A stretch of 64,000 bases of DNA from Bellilinea sp034411135 (GCA_034411135.1 DAOUMN010000021.1:212913-276912), one strand, 5' to 3'. Shown: positions 8,865 through 17,882, numbered from the stretch's first letter. Numbers and translations are program-made. Notes: generated from the letters alone by a model not told the origin.

Positions 8865-10293
8865 TCGAGCGGGAAATGGTTTTGATCAGATTACCTTGCG
8901 AGTCGAGCATCTCGATCTGGATGGGCATCTGACCAACGGCATGGGTTGAACAAGACAGGCACGGGTCGTACGCGCGCACAGCGGCTTCAACCCGGTTTAA
9001 CAAACCTTCGCGGATTTGTTGCCCGTTGATGTAAGTCTTTGCAACGCTATCCACTGCTTTGCTCATCGCCCAGTTGTTATTACCCGTGGCAACGATCATA
9101 TTAACTCGGGTTAACTGACCGTTCGGGTTTGCCCAGTAGTGATGCCACAGGGTTCCGCGCGGAGCTTCGATGACGCCAACTCCCTCGCCGCGAAAATCCT
9201 GACGGGTGTTAAGGATATCCGTGCTCAGAATGTCAGCATCTTCGCATAGAACGCGCACATTTTCGGCGGCATATAAGGCTTCGATCAGGCGGGCGTAGTG
9301 ATAATACAGCGTATTTTCAACCGGTTTTCCGCCGTTTAGAGCTTTGAACACCTTTAGTTCGGCATCTGCCAGCGGGGTTGCCATGCGCTCGCTGGCATTC
9401 AGGCGCCCCAACGGACCGACTCGATAGACGCCGCCGGGGTAACCGAGCTTTTTGTAATAGGGGAACTTCAGATAGGACCAGGATTCCACATGTTCGGCGA
9501 TATAATCCAGGTAACGGCGGCTATCGAAATGCTCAAGCAGTTGACCGGCTGAATCCACAAGGCGGACATCACCGTCATACAATTCGTGGGTGTTGCCTGG
9601 TTTGACCAGTCCAAGGTATCCGGTTGGGAAGACCGCAAATTTTTCGATATCTTCGCGGTTTTTGGCAGCCCAATCCTTGAAGATTTGAATACCCAACTGG
9701 ATGGTGGCGATGGTTTCATCCAGCCCTGCCAGGATGGTATCTCGTTCCTCGCGCTTGAGGGCTTTGTTAACCCCGCCAGGAACCGCAAACACCGGGTGAA
9801 TGCGCCGCCCGCCAAGTGTGTTGATGATTTCCTGCCCGTACTTACGCAAGTTGACGGCTTTAAGGGTCAATTCGGGGTTTGCCTGAATTAATCCAACCAC
9901 ATTACGTACGGCTGGGTCAGCGTCAAAGCCGAGCAGCAGATCCGGTCCAGCCAGTTCAAAGAAGTGCATCCCATGACTTTGGATGATCTGCCCCATGTGC
10001 ATCAACTCGCGCAGCAATTGAGCTGGGCGGGGTGCTGGTGAGCCGTATAACTCATCACCAGCTTTGGCGGCTGCCAGGTGATGCGAAACCGGGCAAATAC
10101 CGCAAATGCGCGGTGTGATGGTCGGCATCTCGAAGACCATGCGACCTTCACAGAATTTTTCAAACCCGCGGAATTCATTGACATGCAGGTAGGCATGTTC
10201 TACATTGCCATCCGGTTTCATGTGGATGGTAACCTTGGCGTGTCCTTCGATCCGGGTTACTGGCTCGATAGTAATTTTTTGAGTCGTCATCAT
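8857..10293 (-). CDS. hydL: NiFe-hydrogenase large subunit (group 3, HoxH/HydL type)
   Basis: This is the catalytic subunit that splits or forms H2. The 478-residue protein has both nickel motifs: RICGIC (Cys64, Cys67) and DPCLSCSTH (Cys445, Cys448, His451). Processing after His451 would remove the last 27 residues, which matches the protease gene next door. The N-terminal TIEPVTRIEGHAKV is typical of group 3 soluble hydrogenases. It follows the small subunit by 17 bp. The context of NuoE, NuoF and NuoG-like partners assigns it to the NAD-linked group (3d, or the bifurcating HydABCSL class), not to a methanogen F420 type. Confidence 0.93.
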   Translation of the reverse strand: MMTTQKITIEPVTRIEGHAKVTIHMKPDGNVEHAYLHVNEFRGFEKFCEGRMVFEMPTITPRICGICPVSHHLAAAKAGDELYGSPAPRPAQLLRELMHMGQIIQSHGMHFFELAGPDLLLGFDADPAVRNVVGLIQANPELTLKAVNLRKYGQEIINTLGGRRIHPVFAVPGGVNKALKREERDTILAGLDETIATIQLGIQIFKDWAAKNREDIEKFAVFPTGYLGLVKPGNTHELYDGDVRLVDSAGQLLEHFDSRRYLDYIAEHVESWSYLKFPYYKKLGYPGGVYRVGPLGRLNASERMATPLADAELKVFKALNGGKPVENTLYYHYARLIEALYAAENVRVLCEDADILSTDILNTRQDFRGEGVGVIEAPRGTLWHHYWANPNGQLTRVNMIVATGNNNWAMSKAVDSVAKTYINGQQIREGLLNRVEAAVRAYDPCLSCSTHAVGQMPIQIEMLDSQGNLIKTISRSNA

Positions 10294-10310
10294 TCCCTTC
10301 CTTATTACGA

Positions 10311-10853
10311 TTAATGCCAGTGGAGCAGATCGTCTTTGAGAACCGGTCGCCGTCCCTGGGCTAATTCCGCCAGGACATAGAAGATGGTATCGGCATCCGG
10401 CGGGCAGCCGGGAACAAACAGGTCAACCGGCACCACTTCATGCAGCGCGCGTACCCGCGTTGGCACCGCTAGTTCCGGGTCGTCGGGAATTTTGCCTTCC
10501 GAGTCAGTGCTTTCGGTTTCGATGTAGGCACGGCGCAACGATTCTTCGATGGTGAAGAAATTGCGCATTGCCGGAACGCCGCCGAATACGGCGCAGTCAC
10601 CCAGGGCGACCAGGATTTTACAGCGCTTGCGCATCAGGTGAGCCACTTCCTCGTTGGTGGTATTGTTGATACCGCCTTCCAGGATGCCAACATCGACGCC
10701 GCTCTCATCCGGTTGTTTAAGATCCGTGATTGGAGTGGCACGCAAGTCTGCCAATTCAATCACTTTGGCGAGCCGCTCGTCCATGTCCAACAGGGACATG
10801 TGACAGCCAGCGCAGCCTGCCAGCCAGTCGGAAGCAATTTTAGGTTTTGTCAT
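10311..10853 (-). CDS. hydS: NiFe-hydrogenase small subunit (HoxY/HydS type)
   Basis: A 180-residue short small subunit that holds only the proximal [4Fe-4S] cluster, with ligands Cys14 and Cys17 (LAGCAGCHMS), Cys87 (GDCAVFGG) and Cys150 (PGCPPDAD). The absence of a Tat signal and of the medial and distal clusters is typical of cytoplasmic group 3 enzymes, in which electrons pass to a NuoG-like subunit. It lies 29 bp behind hydA and 17 bp before hydL. Confidence 0.92.
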   Translation of the reverse strand: MTKPKIASDWLAGCAGCHMSLLDMDERLAKVIELADLRATPITDLKQPDESGVDVGILEGGINNTTNEEVAHLMRKRCKILVALGDCAVFGGVPAMRNFFTIEESLRRAYIETESTDSEGKIPDDPELAVPTRVRALHEVVPVDLFVPGCPPDADTIFYVLAELAQGRRPVLKDDLLHWH

Positions 10854-10882
10854 ACCAAATTCTCCTCATCTATAAACCAACA

Positions 10883-12847
10883 TCAGGCAACGATCCGAAC
10901 CGGGGCAACCCGGCTGACCAGAGCGTCTTTCCAACCATCACCGTCCTGGTACACCAGTCCCAGCCGTTGGGCAATCGCAGCCAGTACTGCCTCATTCGTC
11001 CAGATGCCTTCGCGTGGTTCGAGGACCTTATGGGCTGCCTGCAATTGACCGGTAAAGTTAAGATAATGACCTTCCTGCTCGAGCCAATTTACAACCGGGA
11101 AGACCACGTCTGCCATTGCAGTCAACCTGGAAGTGTGGCTTGCCTGAACGATCAGGCTGGGTGCTTTTTCGAGCAGTTTCACCACCTTTTCCGAAGGATT
11201 GTCGTCACCCAAGGCGACATAGGCGACCTTGTGACCGTTCATTTTGAAGGGACGGTCAAGTTCATACTGGGCGGCTGCCAGCGCATTGGCTCCGCCTTTG
11301 ATGCTCAACAGGGTTGCGTTGGTCGTTTGCGCCAGTTGAAGCAAAAGATCCAACGCGGGTTCATCCATCTTCTCCGGGTTGTATATAATTACCGGACTGG
11401 AGCTTCCCGCCAGTTTGAAGGCAGCTTCCAGAAGCAGATCGCTGGCAATACCGGTTTTTTCACTTGCCCGTTTGACTTCCTGGTCTGCCTGACCGGTGTA
11501 AGCAGTGCGGTTCTGTCCCAGTTTAGCAACTGCGGCGTATAAACCTTGCAGCAACGCTTTTTCGGTGTTTTTATGCGGCGCAAGTCCGCAGTGCGCCAGT
11601 GTTCCAAGGGCATTTTCTTCGCTGTCAACGACAATGAGATGGACACCTTCCGGGAAGCGGCGGCGGATGAAGAAACCGAGAACTTCATGTTCGTTGACCA
11701 AATCAGCACCAAATACGAAGAATGCGCCAGCCTGATCAACCGCATCCAGTGAACCTTCGAAGGGTTTTGCATCCCGGGCGGCGGTATGGCTTAGCAGTGT
11801 GGTTTTGCTGCCTTCCTCCAGAGATGTAACCATGTCTGATTTTAGACCATTGGCAAAGACTTGGCGGAAAAGGTGCAAACTCTCGGCGGGCAAGCGGGTG
11901 GAAGCGAGCGCAGCAGTCCCATTGGCGCCGGCTGCCTGTATTTTATCCACTGCTGCTTGAATGGCTTCTTCCCAGCTGGCTGGTTTGAGCGCGCCGTTAT
12001 GGCGCACCATCGGGGTCGTGATACGCTCGCGGTCGTCGTTTGCTGGGTAGAAGCGTCCAACTTTACAGGTTACCCCGCCGTTTACGGAGGCTTCCCAATT
12101 TCCGTCAATGCGGATCAGATGCCCGTCGCGGGTAAGCACTTCCAAACCACAGCCAATCGAGCAGCCAACGCAGACAGTCGAATGACGGTCGACGGTGGTG
12201 TTTTGTCCGCGGTAGGCGCTGCGCCGGTCAATCAGTGCACCGGTTGGGCAGACCTGTACGCACATACCGCAAGAGACGCAGGTGCTCTCTCCCAGTGGGA
12301 CATTTAAATCAGCGATGACGAAGGTCTTGGCGCCGCGTTCCTCGACACCAAGGGTGTTGACCCCAACCAGTTCCGAGCAGGCACGAATGCAGCGCCGGCA
12401 CAGGATGCAGCGATTGTGTTCAAGAATGAAGTAAGGATGGGAGGCATCCACCGGGTAGGGCTGCCAGTTGGGCTGGAGTGGCCAGTGGGTCATGCCTTCG
12501 CCGTAGGCGGCATTTTGCAGTTCGCAATCGCTACCGCTGACCTGGCAATATGGACAGAAGTGATTGCGCTCACTAAAGATGAGCGTCAGAACGAATTTGC
12601 GCGCTTTGCGGATTTCCTCCGAGTCGGTCTTAATAACCATATTGTTGCTGACCGGCAGGGTGCAGGAGGCTTGAAGAGTACGGAAGCCTTCGATCGCTAC
12701 CATGCACAGGCGACAGCCCCCGTATGGTTTTAGATGAGGATGGTCACACAGGGTTGGGATGTGAATTCCTGCCTGGCGCGCAGCGTTCAGGACGGTTGTT
12801 CCTTCAGGTACCTCAATTTTTTGATCATCAATGATTATGGTTACCAT
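10883..12847 (-). CDS. hydA: HydA/HoxU-type electron-transfer subunit with NuoG-like C-terminal half
   Basis: A 654-residue iron-sulfur protein that should link the NiFe module with the NADH module. In order: a [2Fe-2S] ferredoxin domain (Cys34, Cys45, Cys48, Cys62), a His/Cys3 [4Fe-4S] site (His96, Cys98, Cys101, Cys108), two ferredoxin-type clusters (CILCRRCIRAC and CVSCGMCVQVC), and a molybdopterin-oxidoreductase Fe4S4 motif (CVGCSIGCGLE) followed by about 400 residues of the NuoG-type fold. Classical HoxU stops near residue 240, so the long tail is notable. The ATG at 12847 is preceded by AAGGAG. An upstream TTG at 12874 would translate through that ribosome-binding site and is therefore rejected. 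Confidence 0.88.
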   Translation of the reverse strand: MVTIIIDDQKIEVPEGTTVLNAARQAGIHIPTLCDHPHLKPYGGCRLCMVAIEGFRTLQASCTLPVSNNMVIKTDSEEIRKARKFVLTLIFSERNHFCPYCQVSGSDCELQNAAYGEGMTHWPLQPNWQPYPVDASHPYFILEHNRCILCRRCIRACSELVGVNTLGVEERGAKTFVIADLNVPLGESTCVSCGMCVQVCPTGALIDRRSAYRGQNTTVDRHSTVCVGCSIGCGLEVLTRDGHLIRIDGNWEASVNGGVTCKVGRFYPANDDRERITTPMVRHNGALKPASWEEAIQAAVDKIQAAGANGTAALASTRLPAESLHLFRQVFANGLKSDMVTSLEEGSKTTLLSHTAARDAKPFEGSLDAVDQAGAFFVFGADLVNEHEVLGFFIRRRFPEGVHLIVVDSEENALGTLAHCGLAPHKNTEKALLQGLYAAVAKLGQNRTAYTGQADQEVKRASEKTGIASDLLLEAAFKLAGSSSPVIIYNPEKMDEPALDLLLQLAQTTNATLLSIKGGANALAAAQYELDRPFKMNGHKVAYVALGDDNPSEKVVKLLEKAPSLIVQASHTSRLTAMADVVFPVVNWLEQEGHYLNFTGQLQAAHKVLEPREGIWTNEAVLAAIAQRLGLVYQDGDGWKDALVSRVAPVRIVA

Positions 12848-12921
12848 TCCAATCACGCTCCTTTTTGGGATCAAATTTCTATCATTCTGTCATCGCTGAG
12901 TTAGGGGAATTTGGTCAAGTA

Positions 12922-12937
12922 GTTCTTTATAAAGAAC
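12922..12937. promoter_or_regulatory. Perfect 16-bp palindrome upstream of hydA
   Basis: GTTCTTTATAAAGAAC is a perfect inverted repeat without a spacer, located 75 bp upstream of the hydA start and 21 bp after the end of the channel gene. It has no following T-run on the minus strand, so an operator or RNA-processing site is more likely than a terminator. Function unproven. Confidence 0.4.
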
Positions 12938-12957
12938 CTTTTCAATCATCATTCAGA

Positions 12958-13836
12958 TTACCTTTCCCACTTGCGTAAGTACACAAACCAATAAACCAAC
13001 CCAACCAGTACAGCGCCGCCAATGATGTTACCGATGGTTACCGGAAACAGATTGTTGGCGAAAAATGAGCCCCAGTTCAGGTTGGCGAATGTATCCATCG
13101 TGACACCTGCGTTAATCAACGACGCAGATTCCCAGAACGAGGCTGGCGCGAATTGCTTGACCAGGATCCCCATTGGGATGAAATACATGTTGGCGACCGA
13201 GTGCTCAAAACCGGCAGCGACAAAGCCGGAAATGGGCAGGATGATGGCAAGGATCTTGTCTGCAGTAGTGCGGGCAGAATAACACAGCCAAACGGCCATA
13301 CATACCATGGCATTACACATGATGCCAAGCGCAACTGCTTGCATAAAGTCTAGATTGACCTTGCTATTGGCAATGTTGAGCGCGTTCAATCCGATCGACC
13401 CACCGCCAAATGTGTACTGGCGGGTGAACAGCATTAATACGGCGGTTGCTAAAGCACCGGTAAAATTGCCCACATAGACGACGATCCAGTTGCTGAGTAA
13501 TGCACTGAGCCTGACCTTCCGGTTGGTGAATGCCATAATGATCAGTATGTTTCCAGTGAACAATTCGGCGCCGCCAACGATTACCAGGATCAGTCCGAGC
13601 GTGAACACCAAGCCACCCAGCAGGCGCGCGACGCCAAAGGGCAGGTGCGCAGCGCCAGCAGTCACTGTAGTAGCGAAAATACTACCCAAAGCGATGAACG
13701 CACCAGCCAGGATAGCCAAGGCAAATTGAGGTAGCACTGCCAGGTTGGCTTTTTTGACCCCAATTGCTTCTGCCTTGTACGCCATTTCGGCGGGCATCAG
13801 CGCATCGATGGAAAAGGTGGTGTTCTCAGCAGACAT
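12958..13836 (-). CDS. Formate/nitrite transporter (FNT) family channel
   Basis: A 292-residue polytopic protein of the FocA/NirC family. The pattern of six membrane segments is clear, and the typical re-entrant and inter-helix motifs are present (GGAELFTGN near residue 105, GFEHSVANMYFIP near 208). FNT proteins are pentameric channels for formate, nitrite or hydrosulfide; the substrate cannot be decided here. It is embedded between the second NuoF and hydA in the same direction, which suggests that a small anion, perhaps formate, is connected with the hydrogenase metabolism. No formate dehydrogenase or pyruvate-formate lyase gene is present in the window. Confidence 0.88.
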   Translation of the reverse strand: MSAENTTFSIDALMPAEMAYKAEAIGVKKANLAVLPQFALAILAGAFIALGSIFATTVTAGAAHLPFGVARLLGGLVFTLGLILVIVGGAELFTGNILIIMAFTNRKVRLSALLSNWIVVYVGNFTGALATAVLMLFTRQYTFGGGSIGLNALNIANSKVNLDFMQAVALGIMCNAMVCMAVWLCYSARTTADKILAIILPISGFVAAGFEHSVANMYFIPMGILVKQFAPASFWESASLINAGVTMDTFANLNWGSFFANNLFPVTIGNIIGGAVLVGLVYWFVYLRKWER

Positions 13837-13868
13837 TTTGTTCGTTCGTTACATATCCAGTGCAAACC

Positions 13869-15509
13869 TTAGTGTTGTGGTACCAGCGCTTCCGTTTTGC
13901 ACACACCTGCCGGGCAAACTTTAAGCCGGATGTGTGCCTCGACTTCGGCACGGAAGTAGTTGAGAATATCCTTCAACGGCGTCCCAGCGGTTTGACCAAG
14001 ACCGCAGTTTGAAAGCATGTACAGGTTTTCGGACAATTCGATCAACTTATCCAGATCGCGCAGTGAGGCTTCCCCTTTTGAGACCTTGTCCAGCATTTCG
14101 TAAGCTCGCTGGGTGCCAATGCGACAGGGATTGCACTTTCCGCATGATTCCACCCGGAAGAAGTTCATCAACACCTTGGCAAGATCAACCACGCAGGTGT
14201 CTTCATTGCAAATCAACAATGCACCAGAACCAAGTGAAACACCAGCTTTGCTGAATGAGTCGAAATCCATGGGGGTATCTTGCAAGGATGCCGGAATGAT
14301 CGAACCACTGGAACCACCGGTTTGAGCAAGCTTGAAGTTGGCACTGTCCTTCATGCCTTTGGCGTAGAAAGCAATGACTTCACGCAAGGTGATCCCCATC
14401 GGCACTTCAATCAGACCGGTGATATTGACATTGCCCATGATGGTGTACACCTTGGTGCCTGGGCTGCTGGGGGTGCCGAAACTGCGGTACCAATCGGCGC
14501 CCTGATTGATGATGGGGGGAACATTGGCGAGTGTTTCAACATTGTTGACCAGTGTGGGTTTACCCCACAAACCTGCCGTGGTGGGGAAGGGTGGACGGGA
14601 GCGGGGCTGCCCGCGCTTACCTTCAATAGACTCGATCAATGCGGTCTCTTCACCGCAGATGTATGCGCCGGCGCCCGAGTGAATGTGAATGTCAAAATTG
14701 AAATCGGTGCCAAATATATTCTTGCCGAGGAAACCCATTTCGCGCGCGTCCAGAATGGCTTTCTTCAGGCGTTGCTGAGCAAGAACGTACTCACCTCGAA
14801 TGTAGATATAACCTTCGTCCGCACCGACTGCATAACCAGCCAATGCCATTGCTTCAATAATGCTGTGCGGGTCACCTTCGAGAATCAGACGGTCTTTGAA
14901 TGTACCTGGCTCGGACTCGTCAGCGTTGCAAATGACATATTTTTTACCGAGCTTTTCACGGGCAACGAAACCCCACTTGGTTCCAGTTGGAAAACCAGCT
15001 CCGCCGCGACCACGCAAACCCGATTTCTTGATTTCCTCAATTACCTCTGCGGGTTGCATTGTGGACAGGGCTTTTCCCAATGCCTGGTAGCCCTCGTTGA
15101 GGATGTAATCTTCGATGTCGTTCGGGTCAATGATGCCAGCGCGGCGCAGTACGATGCGCTGTTCGGCTGGGAGGGTGCCCTTGCGTGCGTGCAGCCAGGC
15201 AATCCGTCCGGATAATTCACGCACCGAGGCTTCCAATTCAACGGCAATTCTGCCTTTGTAAAGGTGTTCCTCGACCAAGTAGGCAACTTGATCGGCGCGG
15301 ACAGGACCGTAGATGACCGCCTCCGGATAGACAATGACTAGCGGCAGGGCATCGTGACGACCAACATCGCCGACCTGGACGAGCGAAATTTCATCTTCCA
15401 GACCAAAGGCTTTGATGTGCTGCTGCATGGCATCGAATACTTCCTGCCCGCCGCGTTGAAGGCTTACCGGATCACTGGAGACAAGTACCATAGAGCGTAC
15501 GGTTTTCAT
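13869..15509 (-). CDS. Second NuoF/HoxF-like NADH-binding subunit, N-terminal cluster lost
   Basis: A 546-residue flavoprotein of the NuoF family. The FMN/NADH site is complete (GRGGAGFPTG near 172, CNADESEPGTFKDR near 193) and so is the [4Fe-4S] motif CGKCNPC with the fourth Cys in SNCGLGQ. Compared with its paralogue at 16055-17845, the N-terminal thioredoxin-like domain has lost the cluster ligands: VLVSSDPVSLQ here against VLVCVDPECLQ there, and the later cysteine (GGCSLGP) is replaced by GRHDALP. The C-terminal ferredoxin domain is also missing. It is paired with its own NuoE, 14 bp upstream. Confidence 0.9.
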   Translation of the reverse strand: MKTVRSMVLVSSDPVSLQRGGQEVFDAMQQHIKAFGLEDEISLVQVGDVGRHDALPLVIVYPEAVIYGPVRADQVAYLVEEHLYKGRIAVELEASVRELSGRIAWLHARKGTLPAEQRIVLRRAGIIDPNDIEDYILNEGYQALGKALSTMQPAEVIEEIKKSGLRGRGGAGFPTGTKWGFVAREKLGKKYVICNADESEPGTFKDRLILEGDPHSIIEAMALAGYAVGADEGYIYIRGEYVLAQQRLKKAILDAREMGFLGKNIFGTDFNFDIHIHSGAGAYICGEETALIESIEGKRGQPRSRPPFPTTAGLWGKPTLVNNVETLANVPPIINQGADWYRSFGTPSSPGTKVYTIMGNVNITGLIEVPMGITLREVIAFYAKGMKDSANFKLAQTGGSSGSIIPASLQDTPMDFDSFSKAGVSLGSGALLICNEDTCVVDLAKVLMNFFRVESCGKCNPCRIGTQRAYEMLDKVSKGEASLRDLDKLIELSENLYMLSNCGLGQTAGTPLKDILNYFRAEVEAHIRLKVCPAGVCKTEALVPQH

Positions 15510-15523
15510 CGGTCATCTCTCCT

Positions 15524-16003
15524 TTACTGATAACGCGCGAGAATTTCTGGAATCTTTTTGGCATCCACATTACCGTAGATGTCCTCGTCGATGACCACAA
15601 CCGGTCCAACTGAGCAAACCCCAAGGCAGCTGGTGGTGATCAAGGTCCATTTTCCGTCAGGGGTGGTCTCGTCTGGCTCCAGCTGTAATTCTTCCTTGAG
15701 GGCTTCAAACACCTCGCGGCCCCCAACCACATGGCAGGGAGCGCTCTCGCAAAATTGAATGACATGCCTGCCGCGTGGTTTGGTGGAAAGCATATGGTAG
15801 AAACTGGCGACACCAAACAAACTGCTCTTGGGTTCGTGCAAGCGGCGGCTGATTTCTTCCATCGCTTCAGCAGGCAAATACCCTAATTCGCGATTAACAT
15901 CGTTCAATATGGGGATCAATTCCTCGCGGCTAGCCCCGTGCCGTTCGATGGCAGCCTGGACAACTTGCATTACCAGTTCGCTGCTTTTGGTTCCAACGCT
16001 CAT
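15524..16003 (-). CDS. Second NuoE-like [2Fe-2S] subunit
   Basis: A 159-residue NuoE/HydC-type protein: an N-terminal helical bundle and a thioredoxin-like domain with cluster ligands in FCESAPC and TSCLGVC. NuoE normally forms a heterodimer with NuoF and carries the N1a cluster. The adjoining gene, 14 bp downstream, is the second NuoF, so the two probably form a pair. It is a paralogue of hydC at 18852-19364, so the island holds two complete NuoEF sets. Confidence 0.9.
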   Translation of the reverse strand: MSVGTKSSELVMQVVQAAIERHGASREELIPILNDVNRELGYLPAEAMEEISRRLHEPKSSLFGVASFYHMLSTKPRGRHVIQFCESAPCHVVGGREVFEALKEELQLEPDETTPDGKWTLITTSCLGVCSVGPVVVIDEDIYGNVDAKKIPEILARYQ

Positions 16004-16054
16004 ACCCTACCTCCTTTGGATTCGTCCTTCTATCTGGATAACTTTCCTCCAGGG

Positions 16055-17845
16055 TTAGTTGATCACTACAGCGTTGAAGTTGCAGACTTGCATACAAATG
16101 CCGCACCGAATGCAGGTATCCGGATCAATGACGTGAGTCTGGCGGCGTTCGCCGCTGATGGCATTCACCGGGCAATTGCGGGCGCAGACCGTGCAACCTG
16201 TGCAGGCATCCGGCAGAATATCGTAGTTGATCAACGCGCGGCACACCTTCGCCGGGCAGCGTTTTTCGTAAATATGAGCTTCAAATTCCTCGCGGAAGTA
16301 TCGTAATGTACTCACAACCGGGTTCGGCGCGCCTTGCCCCAAACCGCATAAACTATTGGTACGGATTTCCTGGCAGAGGTGCTCCAGGGTTTCGATATCA
16401 CCTTCACGGCCTTTACCATCGCAAATGCGGGTCAGGATTTCCAAAATGCGGCGGGTGCCAACCCGACAGGGCGTGCATTTCCCGCAGCTTTCATCCTGGG
16501 TGAAGTCCATAAAGTAGCGGGCAACGTCCACCATGCAGGTATCCTCATCGAGGACGATCATTCCACCAGATCCCATAATGGTGCCGGCTTGCGCCAGGGA
16601 TTCATAATCCAGCGGCACATCCAGGTATTCCGCCGGGACGCAACCACCCATTGGGCCACCGATCTGAACCGCTTTGAACTGTTTGTTATCTTTTATGCCG
16701 CCGCCGACATCGAAGATGATCTCGCGCAGAGAGATGCCCAACGGTACTTCGATCAGACCTGTATGGTTGAGATCACCTGCCAGGGCAAAGGTCTTGGTGC
16801 CTTTGCTCTTTTCGGTGCCGTAACTGGCGTACCATTCAGCGCCCTTGAGAATGATCTGCGGGATGTTGGCATAGGACTCGACATTGTTGACGTTGGTGGG
16901 TTTTCCCCATAAACCTTGCACCGAGGGGAAGGGCGGGCGGGGACGAGGTTCGCCGCGGCGTCCTTCGATAGAGGCAATCAGCGCGGTTTCTTCGCCGCAC
17001 ACAAACGCGCCAGCGCCCATGCGAACTTCCAGGTCAAAATTAAAACCGCTGCCGAGGATATTTTCGCCCAATAGCCCCAATGCGCGAGCTTGTTTTAGGG
17101 CGATGTTCAGGGTTGCAACAGCAATCGGGTATTCGGCGCGGCAATAGATGTAACCCTGGTGAGCGCCGATGGCATAGGCGGCGATGATCATACCCTCGAT
17201 AACGGCATGTGGATCACCTTCCAATACACGACGGTTCATGAATGCGCCAGGGTCGCCTTCATCGGCGTTGCAAACCACATATTTGACCTCGCCGGGCACC
17301 TGGCGGGTGAGCTGCCATTTTTTGCCGGTGGGGAAACCTGCCCCGCCGCGTCCACGCAAGCCAGAACGCAAAACAGTATCAATCACCTCTTCAGGGGTCA
17401 TTTCGGTCAGTGCTTTTGCCAGCCCGAGGTAGCCGTCTTCGGCAATGTAATCTTCGATGTTTTCGGGGTCGATCTTGCCGCAGTTGCGCAGCACAATGCG
17501 GACTTCTTTCTGGGTTGGCGCGCCTAGCTCTTCATCGACAACCACCTTCTTGGGCATTTGAAATTTGGTTGCCACGCGCCCTTTGAGGAAATGTTCTTCC
17601 ACCAGATAAGGGACATCATCTGGAGTTAAACCGACATAATGTACGCCCTCTGGGTAGACCATCATTTCTGGACCAAGGCTGCATCCGCCGATACGTGAGG
17701 TTTCCAGCACCTGAACTTCATCAATCAACCCGGTTGCAACCAATTCATCCTGAAGAGCATCGACCAGATCGTGCGCGCCTTTCTGCAGGCATTCCGGGTC
17801 AACGCATACTAATACGTGTGAGCGATAATATTTCATTATGTTCAA
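16055..17845 (-). CDS. hydB: HydB, NuoF-like flavoprotein with C-terminal ferredoxin domain
   Basis: A 596-residue subunit of the HydB type found in electron-bifurcating hydrogenases. Order of parts: thioredoxin-like domain (residues 8-95) with Cys14, Cys19 and Cys55 but apparently without the fourth ligand; NuoF core with GRGGAGFPTGKKW and CNADEGDPGAFMNR for FMN and NADH; the [4Fe-4S] motif CGKCTPC with SLCGLGQ; and a C-terminal 2x[4Fe-4S] ferredoxin domain (CTGCTVCARNC and CIRCGICMQVC). The C-terminal domain is absent from simple HoxF and is the likely place for exchange with free ferredoxin. It stands between the thioredoxin-like ferredoxin gene and the second NuoE. Confidence 0.9.
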   Translation of the reverse strand: MNIMKYYRSHVLVCVDPECLQKGAHDLVDALQDELVATGLIDEVQVLETSRIGGCSLGPEMMVYPEGVHYVGLTPDDVPYLVEEHFLKGRVATKFQMPKKVVVDEELGAPTQKEVRIVLRNCGKIDPENIEDYIAEDGYLGLAKALTEMTPEEVIDTVLRSGLRGRGGAGFPTGKKWQLTRQVPGEVKYVVCNADEGDPGAFMNRRVLEGDPHAVIEGMIIAAYAIGAHQGYIYCRAEYPIAVATLNIALKQARALGLLGENILGSGFNFDLEVRMGAGAFVCGEETALIASIEGRRGEPRPRPPFPSVQGLWGKPTNVNNVESYANIPQIILKGAEWYASYGTEKSKGTKTFALAGDLNHTGLIEVPLGISLREIIFDVGGGIKDNKQFKAVQIGGPMGGCVPAEYLDVPLDYESLAQAGTIMGSGGMIVLDEDTCMVDVARYFMDFTQDESCGKCTPCRVGTRRILEILTRICDGKGREGDIETLEHLCQEIRTNSLCGLGQGAPNPVVSTLRYFREEFEAHIYEKRCPAKVCRALINYDILPDACTGCTVCARNCPVNAISGERRQTHVIDPDTCIRCGICMQVCNFNAVVIN

Positions 17846-17882
17846 CCTGTTATCAGCCAGAGATTCTCAAGTGGCGGAGTCC

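Noticed and set aside
10847..11542. 231-codon open frame on the plus strand opposite hydA
   Set aside because: Antisense shadow, no recognisable domain, no ribosome-binding site.
12848..12874. Longer hydA reading from a TTG at 12874
   Set aside because: The added nine codons run through the AAGGAG ribosome-binding site of the ATG at 12847, and homologues start at the ferredoxin domain.
14280..15215. 311-codon open frame on the plus strand opposite the second NuoF
   Set aside because: Antisense to a gene with complete FMN/NADH and cluster motifs; caused by codon bias on the other strand.
16379..16912. 177-codon plus-strand frame opposite hydB
   Set aside because: Antisense of conserved sequence; same reason as for the other shadows.
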